Origin: a bacterium
Lineage (GTDB): Bacteria; Spirochaetota; UBA4802; UBA5550
Reading direction: 5' to 3'
DNA length: 26,990 nucleotides
Assembly: GCA_024224995.1 (NCBI GenBank)
Contig: JAAENB010000412.1
Span: 1-26,990, forward strand
Each line of letters starts with the position of its first letter. Positions within the stretch are counted from its first letter, which is position 1. A program made the position numbers and the translations under genes. Positions 1 through 6,626 of the stretch are shown piece after piece. The notes beneath the pieces were generated by a model. That model was not told the origin of the DNA, did not search any database, and worked only from the letters and a program-made list of their open reading frames with translations.

Positions 1-260
1 CATAACCCTGGCCTGAAACCAGCCAGTAAAGGCGTTGCACTGCAACGTCTCTCAGAACCAAACCCTGGCCGGAGCATCTTCGCAAAATAGACCCCGGTAT
101 ACCCACAGTTTCTTCCGTATTTTTCCCGGCCCTGCCGGGTCAGCACTCTCAAGAAACTCTTTTTAAATAGGGGGTCTGTTTTGAGACGTTGCACTGCAAC
201 GTCTCTCAGAACCAAGCCCTTGCCCGGAGCATCTTCGTAAAACAGACCCCGGTATCAACA
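1..260 (+). repeat. Dispersed intergenic repeat, copy 1
   Basis: This stretch shares long near-identical blocks with 26524-26740. Shared words include ACCAGCCAGTAAAGGCGTTG, the palindrome CGTTGCAnTGCAACG, CTCAGAACCAA, GGAGCATCTTCG and CAGTTTCTTCCGTAT. The unit is partly duplicated inside itself: the palindrome, CTCAGAACCAA and GGAGCATCTTCG words of 33-90 return at 183-240. No transposase or long reading frame with a ribosome site is present, so I read it as a noncoding dispersed repeat rather than an insertion sequence. Confidence 0.75.
183..205. repeat. Perfect 11-bp inverted repeat GAGACGTTGCA/TGCAACGTCTC
   Basis: GAGACGTTGCA at 183-193 is followed by one base and by its exact reverse complement at 195-205. 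Shorter versions of the same palindrome occur at 33-47, 420-435 and 26559-26573, always in intergenic DNA. The function is unknown; it is the core palindrome of the dispersed repeat family. Confidence 0.8.
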
Positions 261-336
261 CAGTTTCTGACCTGTTTTTTTCATATCTCCTCCTTTGTGC
301 TGCTGATATTTTATGTATAGAGATTCTTTTTATATA

Positions 337-365
337 TTGACTTCCTGTATCAGATCAAATATCAT
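337..365 (+). promoter_or_regulatory. Sigma-70-type promoter for the barrel protein gene
   Basis: TTGACT (337-342) and TATCAT (360-365) are separated by 17 bp, each one mismatch from consensus. Transcription would start near 372, giving a leader of about 90 nt that contains the perfect palindrome at 420-435 and ends in a strong AAGGAGG site (451-457) before the gene at 465. Confidence 0.55.
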
Positions 366-419
366 CTGCGGGGGAAAGTTTGTTATAAAGTAGAAAGGTG
401 TTCCGTTCTGCAATAAAGA

Positions 420-435
420 GACGTTGCGCAACGTC
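420..435. repeat. Perfect 16-bp palindrome GACGTTGCGCAACGTC in the 5' leader
   Basis: The sequence equals its own reverse complement. It is the same GACGTTGC core that forms the palindrome of the dispersed repeats, here placed between the predicted promoter (337-365) and the SD site (451-457) of the barrel gene. It could be an operator, an RNA hairpin, or just an isolated half of the repeat. Confidence 0.6.
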
Positions 436-464
436 GCTTTCACTAAACAGAAGGAGGAAATTTT

Positions 465-1064
465 ATGAAACGGTTATCTTACATGCTTCCGGTTTTAGTT
501 TTGACTCTGTTCTTTTCCATGGCTCTTCGTGCCCAGGAGACGGCAAAACCTTTTGGCCTCCGTGCCGCTGTTGGGACCGATATCAACCTGGGTATTGGCG
601 GAGGCATTGGTGCCGGGTATACCCTGTTTTTTTCTCCGGGCTCGGCCCTGGAAATGGGCGGAGATTTCTTTTATCATTATTCTTATGAAAAGAACGCGGA
701 TGAAGACACTGGTAATACCTTTGATGAAGAGACCGAACTAATGATCTTTGCTGTCAGGGCCAGCTGGCTTTTTGGATACCACCCAAATGAAGGCGGGTTC
801 TTTTTTATTGCAGGAGTTGGTGTTGTTGTTGCTTCTATTGATTGGACAAAATACATGATAGATAAAGTTTCAAGCGCGAAATCTGAGGCGAACTGGCTGG
901 AAACCACTTCCGCGGGGAATTTATTCAGCCTGGGTGTGGGATACGCCATTGGCAATGGTCTTGAAGTCCGCCTGGAATTACCGCTGCTTATTTTTTACAG
1001 CGCTGGCGATGCTGCTGCTATTGCTCCTACGCTGACGTTTTCCGTGGAGTATAGGGTGTTTTAG
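465..1064 (+). CDS. Exported outer-membrane beta-barrel-like protein
   Basis: The 199-residue product has a signal peptide (basic MKR start, hydrophobic core about residues 6-20, likely cleavage after the alanine in LRAQE). The mature part is rich in glycine and alternating hydrophobic/polar stretches, such as GIGGGIGAGYTLFF and GLEVRLELPLLIF. It ends in VEYRVF, with the C-terminal phenylalanine typical of barrel proteins inserted by the Bam machinery. The size fits an eight-strand OmpW/OmpA-like barrel, but I do not recognise a specific family. The ATG start is well placed 7 nt after AAGGAGG. It has its own promoter and is separated from the next gene by a large hairpin, so it is probably monocistronic. 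Ligand and role are unknown. Confidence 0.8.
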   Translation: MKRLSYMLPVLVLTLFFSMALRAQETAKPFGLRAAVGTDINLGIGGGIGAGYTLFFSPGSALEMGGDFFYHYSYEKNADEDTGNTFDEETELMIFAVRASWLFGYHPNEGGFFFIAGVGVVVASIDWTKYMIDKVSSAKSEANWLETTSAGNLFSLGVGYAIGNGLEVRLELPLLIFYSAGDAAAIAPTLTFSVEYRVF

Positions 1065-1129
1065 CCCTCCCCCCCCCCTCCTGTACGGGTACGGCGCGCC
1101 GTGCCCGTACAGGAGGGGGGGGGGAAGGG
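1065..1129. repeat. Very large GC-rich hairpin with C10/G10 arms
   Basis: Starting one base after the stop codon at 1064, ten Cs (1069-1078) and CTCCTGTACGGG lead into a perfect 12-bp palindrome centre ACGGCGCGCCGT (1091-1102). The mirror arm runs through CCCGTACAGGAG and ten Gs (1115-1124). The arms pair over about 32 bp with one G-T wobble and one bulged A near the base. No T-run follows, so it is not a standard intrinsic terminator, although it could stop RNA decay or transcription. The homopolymer arms should be prone to slippage. Confidence 0.85.
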
Positions 1130-1144
1130 TAATAAAAATTTTCT

Positions 1145-1176
1145 TTGACAGATTACTACTCCGCCTCTCATATGGT
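1145..1176 (+). promoter_or_regulatory. Possible promoter for the YchF-like gene
   Basis: A perfect TTGACA lies at 1145-1150, just after the large hairpin. No good -10 hexamer sits at the optimal distance; TATGGT at 1171-1176 is the best AT-rich match but with a 20-bp spacer. The -35 match is clear, the promoter call is tentative. Confidence 0.3.
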
Positions 1177-1201
1177 TACAAATTAAAATCAGGGATTTAT
1201 T

Positions 1202-2272
1202 ATGAAATTAGGTATGATGGGGCTTCCCCAAACAGGTAAAAAACTTCTCTTTGGACTTCTAACAGGCAGCGATCCTTCAGCAGCGATTGATGCTCAAAAA
1301 GCCGTTGCCGGTATCGCGGAAATACGTGACGCCCGGTTCGATAAACTGGCAGCAATGTACGAACCGAAAAAAGAAGCTCCTGCCAGGATCGACATCCAGC
1401 TGCTTCCCAAACTTGAACCCGGTTCCAGTAAAGAAAATGAGATCTTCAGAGAAATTGCCGATGTGGACGCTCTTTGCCATATTGTACGAGCCTTTGCCGA
1501 TGAATCGGTCTATCATGTAAAAGGTTCTGTTGATCCGGACAGGGATATTGATGCTATAAATTCAGAGCTTATTCTCCAGGATCTTCTCTTTATTGAAAAA
1601 CGGCTCGAAAGGATTGCCAAAGACAGGAAAAAGAAGGACGAGAAACGGCTCAAAGAGGAAGAAGAACTCATGATTCAATTCAGGGACCACCTGGAAGAAG
1701 ATAAACCTCTCCGTGTCCTGGAAATAGAAGACGAAGTTATGGGAATAATTTCGGGTTATCCTTTTCTAACCATGAAAAAGCTTCTTGTAGTGCTGAATAT
1801 TGACGACAGCGACATCAGTGAAAGCAAAACCCTTTCAAATTTGTCCGATAAATACTCCTCCCATAGTATTGATTTCATCCAGGTTCCGGTTAAAATGGAG
1901 TCGGAAATTGAGCTCCTGGACAGTGATGAAGAGAAACGTGAATTCATGGAAGCTGTGGGCATTGAGGAATCGGCTTTAAATCTTTTATCGAGCCTGGCCA
2001 TGCGGTCCCTGGGACTTATTTCTTATTTTACTGTTGGAAAAGATGAGGTCCGTCAGTGGCTTGTAAGAGAAAATTCAACCGCTCCTGTGGCTGCCGGGGT
2101 TATCCATTCCGATATTGAACGGGGTTTTATCCGGGCTGAAGTTATTAAATATGATGATCTTATGGAACTGGGCGGTGAAGAAGAGGTTAAGAAAGCTGGG
2201 AAACTTCTGGTTATGGGTAAAGATTATATTGTAGTTGATGGGGATATCGTCAACTTCAGGTTTAACGTGTAA
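1202..2272 (+). CDS. YchF-like (Obg/OLA1 family, DUF933) protein with degenerate nucleotide-binding motifs
   Basis: The 356-residue product follows the YchF layout and length: an N-terminal G-domain-like part, a charged helical hairpin (about residues 128-170) and a C-terminal TGS/DUF933 domain (about 272-356). The C-terminal part is highly typical, with LISYFTVGKDEVRQW, APVAAGVIHSDIERGFIRAE and GKDYIVVDGDIVNFRFNV. The middle segment DPDRDIDAINSELILQDL is also family-typical. The P-loop reads GLPQTGKK (residues 7-14), where the Ser/Thr after GK is Lys, and the usual Walker B DxAG region reads LPKLEPGSS, so nucleotide hydrolysis is doubtful. YchF proteins are ribosome-associated ATPases; this one may be a non-catalytic relative. 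AGGGA (1191-1195) supports the ATG. A terminator follows at 2294-2340. Confidence 0.85.
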   Translation: MKLGMMGLPQTGKKLLFGLLTGSDPSAAIDAQKAVAGIAEIRDARFDKLAAMYEPKKEAPARIDIQLLPKLEPGSSKENEIFREIADVDALCHIVRAFADESVYHVKGSVDPDRDIDAINSELILQDLLFIEKRLERIAKDRKKKDEKRLKEEEELMIQFRDHLEEDKPLRVLEIEDEVMGIISGYPFLTMKKLLVVLNIDDSDISESKTLSNLSDKYSSHSIDFIQVPVKMESEIELLDSDEEKREFMEAVGIEESALNLLSSLAMRSLGLISYFTVGKDEVRQWLVRENSTAPVAAGVIHSDIERGFIRAEVIKYDDLMELGGEEEVKKAGKLLVMGKDYIVVDGDIVNFRFNV

Positions 2273-2293
2273 AGGTTATAATAAATGCGCCTC

Positions 2294-2340
2294 TTCTCAT
2301 AACGTTGGGTTAAAACCCAACGCTATGAGAATCATTTTTT
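2294..2340 (+). terminator. Intrinsic terminator after the YchF-like gene
   Basis: TTCTCAT (2294-2300) pairs with ATGAGAA (2325-2331), and CGTTGGGTT (2303-2311) pairs with AACCCAACG (2314-2322) around an AA loop. A run of six T follows at 2335-2340. The same architecture (TCATAgCG...GGGGTTTTAACCCC...CGTTATGA) occurs at 9421-9452, so this terminator belongs to a small palindrome family. It overlaps the 3' end of the convergent gene at 2332. Confidence 0.75.
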
Positions 2341-2757
2341 ATGATTCTCCGAGAATATACTACCCAATTCACTAAACATTTTACAGGCCTCATTTAACTC
2401 CCCAATCATGCTTTTTCTTCCTTCAACACTTTTAAAGAGCTTTGTTCTGTCCCACCAGTATTGATGCGCCAGCCAGTTTCGTTTTCGAAGCGCGGTTTTC
2501 AGCCTGGTCTCATTTTCCGCCTGGATCTTTACCAGGGAGTTGAGGATATTTATCAACTTCCAGAAATTTTGATCCAGGTCTTCGTCAAAAAAATAATCAT
2601 AGCGCTGAATCGAAAGAGAATCAACTGAAGATGTCTCTTTTCCGCTGATTATTCCGGTTATTGTCTTTTCCAGACAATGCGCCTGGAACATGGCCAGCCC
2701 ATAGGCTGTATAGACTTCGCTTTTTTCTTCGTGTTCCGTAACCTGGTTATTTGGCAT
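2332..2757 (-). CDS. Small protein with HEPN-type RNWLAH motif
   Basis: The start was set at the ATG at 2757 (141 residues) rather than an in-frame ATG 8 codons upstream, because GAGGGAGG lies directly before the 2757 codon. The protein is mostly helical and charged, without signal peptide or membrane segments. Residues 90-99 read LRKRNWLAHQ: Arg93-Asn-x-x-x-His98 fits the R-x4-6-H signature of HEPN-superfamily ribonucleases, in which a polar residue follows the Arg. HEPN proteins often act as toxins or defence RNases with a nucleotidyltransferase partner; no such partner is adjacent here. The motif is visible, the HEPN assignment is an inference, and a plain hypothetical protein remains possible. 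It is convergent with the YchF-like gene and preceded by a dispersed repeat. Confidence 0.7.
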   Translation of the reverse strand: MPNNQVTEHEEKSEVYTAYGLAMFQAHCLEKTITGIISGKETSSVDSLSIQRYDYFFDEDLDQNFWKLINILNSLVKIQAENETRLKTALRKRNWLAHQYWWDRTKLFKSVEGRKSMIGELNEACKMFSELGSIFSENHKK

Positions 2758-2799
2758 ATTCCCTCCCTCAAGAAAGTTCAAGGTTTTTTGTCCGAGGGT

Positions 2800-2925
2800 T
2801 AATTACCCGGAAAGAGATCAAACCTGTTTTGGACTTTCTTCCGTATTTTTTCCCGGCCATCCGGTGTCTGAGCGGAGCCGAAGACCCGGGTCAGCTGCCC
2901 TTAAGAAACTGGTTAACGGTTAACA
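2800..2925 (+). repeat. Dispersed intergenic repeat, copy 2
   Basis: The block CTTCCGTATTTTTTCCCGGC plus CATCCGGTGTCTGAGCGGAG and CCGAAGACCC is almost identical to 26655-26710. A shorter version is at 105-165 and an inverted one around 9200-9245. It lies between the promoter side of the minus-strand gene at 2757 and the mini-ORF modules. Confidence 0.7.
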
Positions 2926-2989
2926 GTTTTATACGATATTAAAGGTCAGGGCAAGTCATTTTTAAGAGATTCATCTATAAAAAAAATGA

Positions 2990-3044
2990 GCTCCGCGTTA
3001 ACGGAGCCCTTTTTTAGTGGAGGTAGATCATGAAAAAAATTTAA
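2990..3044 (+). promoter_or_regulatory. Hairpin/SD/mini-ORF module 1 (MKKI)
   Basis: GCTCCG (2990-2995) pairs with CGGAGC (3002-3007), followed by a T6 run (3010-3015) as in an intrinsic terminator. Directly after come GTGGAGGTAG (3017-3026) and ATG AAA AAA ATT TAA (3030-3044), an ORF of four codons. A CCGGG/CCCGG hairpin (3066-3083) and GATATAAGG follow. The arrangement recurs at 3161-3221, arguing against chance. It may be a leader or attenuator, or a remnant of a small gene family. Confidence 0.5.
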
Positions 3045-3160
3045 TTAGCTTTTAGCTTTGCTTTTCCGGGTTTAGCATCCCGGGGATATAAGGAAAAATT
3101 ATTTTGATATTCTTTAATAAACATTTTTCCGCATATCTCTGAGATGATATTTTTGGAGTT

Positions 3161-3221
3161 TTGGGAAGAGCCCGATTTGGGCTCTTCCCAAAGGAGGTGA
3201 ATCATGAAAAAATTATTTTAA
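3161..3221 (+). promoter_or_regulatory. Hairpin/SD/mini-ORF module 2 (MKKLF)
   Basis: TTGGGAAGAGCCC (3161-3173) and its exact complement (3179-3191) form a 13-bp stem with a GATTT loop. The end of the stem runs straight into AAAGGAGGTGA (3190-3200), a near-perfect complement of the 16S rRNA tail. ATG AAA AAA TTA TTT TAA follows (3204-3221). Another CGGGAGGGAT/ATCCCTTCCCG hairpin (3266-3303) and GATATATAAGG follow, mirroring module 1. A five-codon product after so strong a ribosome site suggests regulation by translation or ribosome capture rather than a functional peptide. Confidence 0.5.
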
Positions 3222-3448
3222 ATCTTACTTTATAGTAACCTCTTTTATTATGAGATTTATAACTTCGGGAGGGATAAGGAGCTTCACTTCTCATCCCTTC
3301 CCGGTGTATTGATATATAAGGGGAATATTTCAGGGATTAGTTACAAAAAAAATTGAAAAATTTTTGATAGTATATTACTTTTGTAAGTAGATATAGTACG
3401 TTTTGAATATAAAAACCATTTATAAGGATTCACCAAAAAAACACTACA

Positions 3449-4219
3449 ATGGCGTTGGAAATAAAAAAGATATCACACGCGGTAATAATATCGGATATAC
3501 ACCTGGGATGGGCACTCTGCGGAACGGCTCACGAAAGACTGCTGAACTGCCTGCCGGAGATAGCCGGAGAATCGGAGCTGGTAATATTAAATGGAGATAT
3601 AGTCGATTATTTCAGGTCGGCATATAACAAAAAGGGCGCGCGTACAATAGAGGCGTTTAAGAAACTTATACAAACCTGGAAAAAGGCTGGAAAACAGGTC
3701 GTCTATATTGAAGGGAATCACGACCGGAAAGAAATCGCGGATAAAAATTTTTCTCCCGATTGTCTCTCCTACGATTTCACCGGCCATAACGGAGAAACAA
3801 TACGGATCTTCCACGGGCATCGTTCCGGCACGGAAACATACCGCCCGGGTCCATACGACCGCTACGGATCAAAGCTCCTGAAGCTGGATAACCTGGTACT
3901 TTCAAAACTGCCCTTTTTAAAAAAAGCACTGCCTTTCCTGGTAGGATGGATTTACGGGATAATTGGATTCATTGAAGACAAGCTCTGGCAAAAAGGACTT
4001 CGAAAAAGACTGCACGAACTTTCCAGGGATGTGGAAGTTCTTGTTCACGGCCATATTCATTTTGGCGCGCGAAAATATACAATTAACAACAAACCGGTCT
4101 ATCGCAGCGGCTCCTGGGTATCCGGCGGGCAGGTGGGAACCACGAACAGTTTACTTCGTTACACAAAAGGAAAATTCGAACGGATAAAAATAACGGCAAC
4201 GGGCTGGAAAACCTGTTAA
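3449..4219 (+). CDS. Calcineurin-like metallophosphoesterase, LpxH-related
   Basis: The 256-residue protein carries the metal-binding signature of the family in order: SDIHLG (Asp16, His18), LNGDIVD (Asp50), EGNHD (Asn90, His91), FHGH (122-124) and VHGHIHFG (His200, 202, 204). The order and spacing resemble UDP-2,3-diacylglucosamine diphosphatase LpxH and its relatives, which cleave a pyrophosphate in lipid A synthesis. The hydrophobic patch at about 151-176 could contact the membrane, as in LpxH. Without other lipid A genes nearby the substrate is not certain. No good SD sits at normal distance from this ATG; AAGGA is about 20 nt upstream, so the start is less sure. Its 3' end overlaps the convergent patatin gene by 4 nt. 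Confidence 0.85.
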   Translation: MALEIKKISHAVIISDIHLGWALCGTAHERLLNCLPEIAGESELVILNGDIVDYFRSAYNKKGARTIEAFKKLIQTWKKAGKQVVYIEGNHDRKEIADKNFSPDCLSYDFTGHNGETIRIFHGHRSGTETYRPGPYDRYGSKLLKLDNLVLSKLPFLKKALPFLVGWIYGIIGFIEDKLWQKGLRKRLHELSRDVEVLVHGHIHFGARKYTINNKPVYRSGSWVSGGQVGTTNSLLRYTKGKFERIKITATGWKTC

Positions 4220-6465
4220 AGAACTCCTTCTTTTATCAATATTTCCTTCCATTCCAGAACCTTCTCTTTTGAATAATTATAGCCAACTTCGGCAATTTGC
4301 GAAAAAGCGCTCAGGTCCATGGACTTAAAATGATCAACAGGAGGGTTAAGATACAGGTCGGCGTCCACTTTCACTTTTCTTGTTTTATTAATACTACTCA
4401 GAACAATCGACTGCACCAGGATATCAATGGCATGAGGAGCGGCTTCTGCCCGAACGAACGGAAGAAAACGGCTAAAAAGAACCCGCCAGGGAGAGGGGAA
4501 TTCATTTCCTTTGACCCTGAATTCGCTATCTTCAGTCACATCTGTTGCAATAAGAAACCCGTTACAGTCTTTCCGCATTATTTCTCCGGGAAGGTTATCT
4601 AAGACTCCGCCGTCTACCAGTAAGCTGTTCGAATCCACAACCGGCGCCAGTATTCCGGGCAGGGAAATACTTGCCCGAACCGCTTTCCAGGCAAGGCCCC
4701 TGCGGTGAATATTTATTTCCGTAGTACTGAGATTACTGGAAACACAAAAAGCATTAAGCCAGAAATCTTCAATAAGCGTCTCCCTGAATCCTTTGCTCAG
4801 TCCTTGTTCCAGCTTCCGTCCTTTCAGTATTGAAATTACCGGCAGAGTATATTCTTTAAAGGGATTGGATTCAACAAAATTTACCCTGACAAAGTCAAGA
4901 AAGCGCTCAAAGCTCCAACCCAGGGCAAAGCTAAAGGCAATAACCGCGCCAATGCTTGTTCCCCCAATCATATCAATAGGAATGCCTGCTTCAAGAATGG
5001 CAGTGAGAACTCCAACATGAGCAAAGCCGCGGGCTCCACCGCCGCTCAAGACCACACCAATAGCGCGGCCCGCGAGAAAACGAGCCAGCCGTTGAAAATC
5101 CTCTTCCTGTTCCCATTTAACATGAAGATGTTTTTCCACATTCCGCTTCGATAACCAGAGATTTGTTCCCGATGGATATTTGGTTCCTTCAGGATGAAGC
5201 AGCACCAGGGTCTGTTTTATCTTTGCCACATCATTTTTTGTCTGAGATTCCGAACGAAGTAATTGGCTTTCAACAGGACCAATTTCCGGACTCCCGTCTG
5301 CCCAGGCAACAATCAAAACCTGGTCAGCCTCATAAATAGCTTTCCTGGTCCAGGGCGAATAAGAAATATCGGCCTCATAGATCATAAACCGGTAAACGGC
5401 TTCCTGCTCGGCCAGCCAGGAATTGAGCCGCAGGCTGTCCGTAGACTGGGCAATTCCCGGTTTTCCAATAAGGTGGTCTACCCGCTCACTATTCAAATAA
5501 AGAGTTGGCCCAAAGCGGGCAAGTACGGTAGCCAGCTTGTCCGCGAACTCGGAGAGAGGGACTTCCGGGTTGTCGGAGATGAGGACAAAACTCATGGTAA
5601 GATTTTTTTCCAGGGGAGAAAAACCGCTTCTACGAACACGGTGAACCGTATTTTTGAGACGCCGAATGAGTATCTGGGTTATTTTTCTCATAGCCCGGGG
5701 ATATTTGTCAATAATTTCAGTAAATTCTACCTTGGAAAATTTTACCAGATGGCTTTCCCGGATAGCATAAACACTTGTTTCACGCTCTTCTTCCAGGCAA
5801 ATCTCCAGCTCTCCAATTATTTCACCGCTTTCAATCTCTCCGCCAAATGGCCAGCTGCCGTTTTCATCATCGATAAAAGACTGAAGCCGTCCACTGATAA
5901 CGAAAAACAAACCATTATGAGGTTGTCCCTGGAGAAACAAGGGTTCTCCCCGGTTAAGATGGATCCACTCTGTTTTGGATTCAATCTCATGAAGAGTATC
6001 ATTATCAACCTCCTCAAATATCCGGGAAAGGACCGACATAACGCGGTTACGGCGCAGACGGAGCCGCACGATCTCTGCCATCTTTTCTATCATTCCGGGA
6101 AATTTATTAACCAGTTCAACAAACCTGGTTTTGGTCAATTGCAGCAGTTTGGATTCCTGGTCAGCAATTATATCAGCCGTATAATTTCCTCCCTCAAGGA
6201 GCTGCATCATGCCAATGGTCATATTCGGATCTATTTCTTCCAGAATCTTTTTTTTGTTATTTTCTTTGGTGATAGAAGCATGAAGGTGGCCCTCAATAAC
6301 GATATACATAATAGAACCACGATCTCCTCTTGAGAGAAGAGTTTCTCCTTCTTTCAGGTATACCCATGTTAAATTAGAGGAGAATTCCCGCAGACTCTCT
6401 TCACTGAAGTCAGTAAAAAGGCCAGTTGCTGATATTATGCTTAACAGGTCTTTATCCTGTTTCAT
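4216..6465 (-). CDS. Patatin-like phospholipase/esterase with two cyclic-nucleotide-binding domains (NTE-like)
   Basis: The 749-residue protein has two tandem cNMP-binding-type domains (about residues 12-130 and 150-265), a middle domain (about 290-455) and a patatin domain (about 468-700). The patatin catalytic elements are intact: oxyanion-hole SGGGARG (474-480), GTSIG with nucleophile Ser504, and DGG with Asp618. This is the architecture of neuropathy-target-esterase/NTE-like lysophospholipases, which remove acyl chains from (lyso)phospholipids. The cNMP domains may make it respond to a ligand, but cyclic nucleotide binding is not proven. No transmembrane helix is evident. The ATG at 6465 follows AGAGGTG. 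It is divergent from the CsgG-like gene across a 161-nt AT-rich region. Confidence 0.9.
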   Translation of the reverse strand: MKQDKDLLSIISATGLFTDFSEESLREFSSNLTWVYLKEGETLLSRGDRGSIMYIVIEGHLHASITKENNKKKILEEIDPNMTIGMMQLLEGGNYTADIIADQESKLLQLTKTRFVELVNKFPGMIEKMAEIVRLRLRRNRVMSVLSRIFEEVDNDTLHEIESKTEWIHLNRGEPLFLQGQPHNGLFFVISGRLQSFIDDENGSWPFGGEIESGEIIGELEICLEEERETSVYAIRESHLVKFSKVEFTEIIDKYPRAMRKITQILIRRLKNTVHRVRRSGFSPLEKNLTMSFVLISDNPEVPLSEFADKLATVLARFGPTLYLNSERVDHLIGKPGIAQSTDSLRLNSWLAEQEAVYRFMIYEADISYSPWTRKAIYEADQVLIVAWADGSPEIGPVESQLLRSESQTKNDVAKIKQTLVLLHPEGTKYPSGTNLWLSKRNVEKHLHVKWEQEEDFQRLARFLAGRAIGVVLSGGGARGFAHVGVLTAILEAGIPIDMIGGTSIGAVIAFSFALGWSFERFLDFVRVNFVESNPFKEYTLPVISILKGRKLEQGLSKGFRETLIEDFWLNAFCVSSNLSTTEINIHRRGLAWKAVRASISLPGILAPVVDSNSLLVDGGVLDNLPGEIMRKDCNGFLIATDVTEDSEFRVKGNEFPSPWRVLFSRFLPFVRAEAAPHAIDILVQSIVLSSINKTRKVKVDADLYLNPPVDHFKSMDLSAFSQIAEVGYNYSKEKVLEWKEILIKEGVL

Positions 6466-6515
6466 GATGGCACCTCTTAAGAAAGTGGTTTTCAGTTACG
6501 CGCATATCAATATAA

Positions 6516-6544
6516 ATAGTACCCTTAATTAAATAAAAAATCAA
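6516..6544 (-). promoter_or_regulatory. Likely promoter for the patatin gene
   Basis: On the minus strand TTGATT (6544-6539) and TACTAT (6521-6516) are spaced by 17 bp, upstream of the ATG at 6465. It overlaps the 11-bp tandem repeat at 6531-6562. Each hexamer matches the consensus at four of six positions. Confidence 0.4.
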
Positions 6545-6562
6545 TAAAAAATCAATAAAAAA
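6531..6562. repeat. Three AT-rich 11-bp tandem units (TCAATAAAAAA)
   Basis: TCAATAAAAAA occurs at 6541-6551 and 6552-6562, preceded by a partial unit at 6531-6540. It sits in the divergent promoter region between the patatin and CsgG-like genes. Spaced A-tracts at 11-bp periodicity can produce bent DNA. Confidence 0.6.
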
Positions 6563-6576
6563 TCGGATAAATTTTA

Positions 6577-6604
6577 TTGCAATTTCTTGAAAGCAGAGTA
6601 CAAT
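6577..6604 (+). promoter_or_regulatory. Promoter for the CsgG-like/barrel gene
   Basis: TTGCAA (6577-6582) and TACAAT (6599-6604) are spaced by 16 bp, with the SD GGAGA at 6618-6622 before the ATG at 6627. The implied leader is very short. Confidence 0.5.
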
Positions 6605-6626
6605 TGAACCTCTAAATGGAGATGCC

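Noticed and set aside
1065..1129. Large hairpin as an ordinary intrinsic terminator
   Set aside because: There is no T-run after the stem on either strand and the arms are far longer than in typical terminators; kept as a palindrome instead.
5263..6333. Long open frame (356 codons) on the plus strand opposite the patatin gene
   Set aside because: It lies entirely antisense to a well-supported gene with intact catalytic motifs, has low-complexity shadow composition and no ribosome site.
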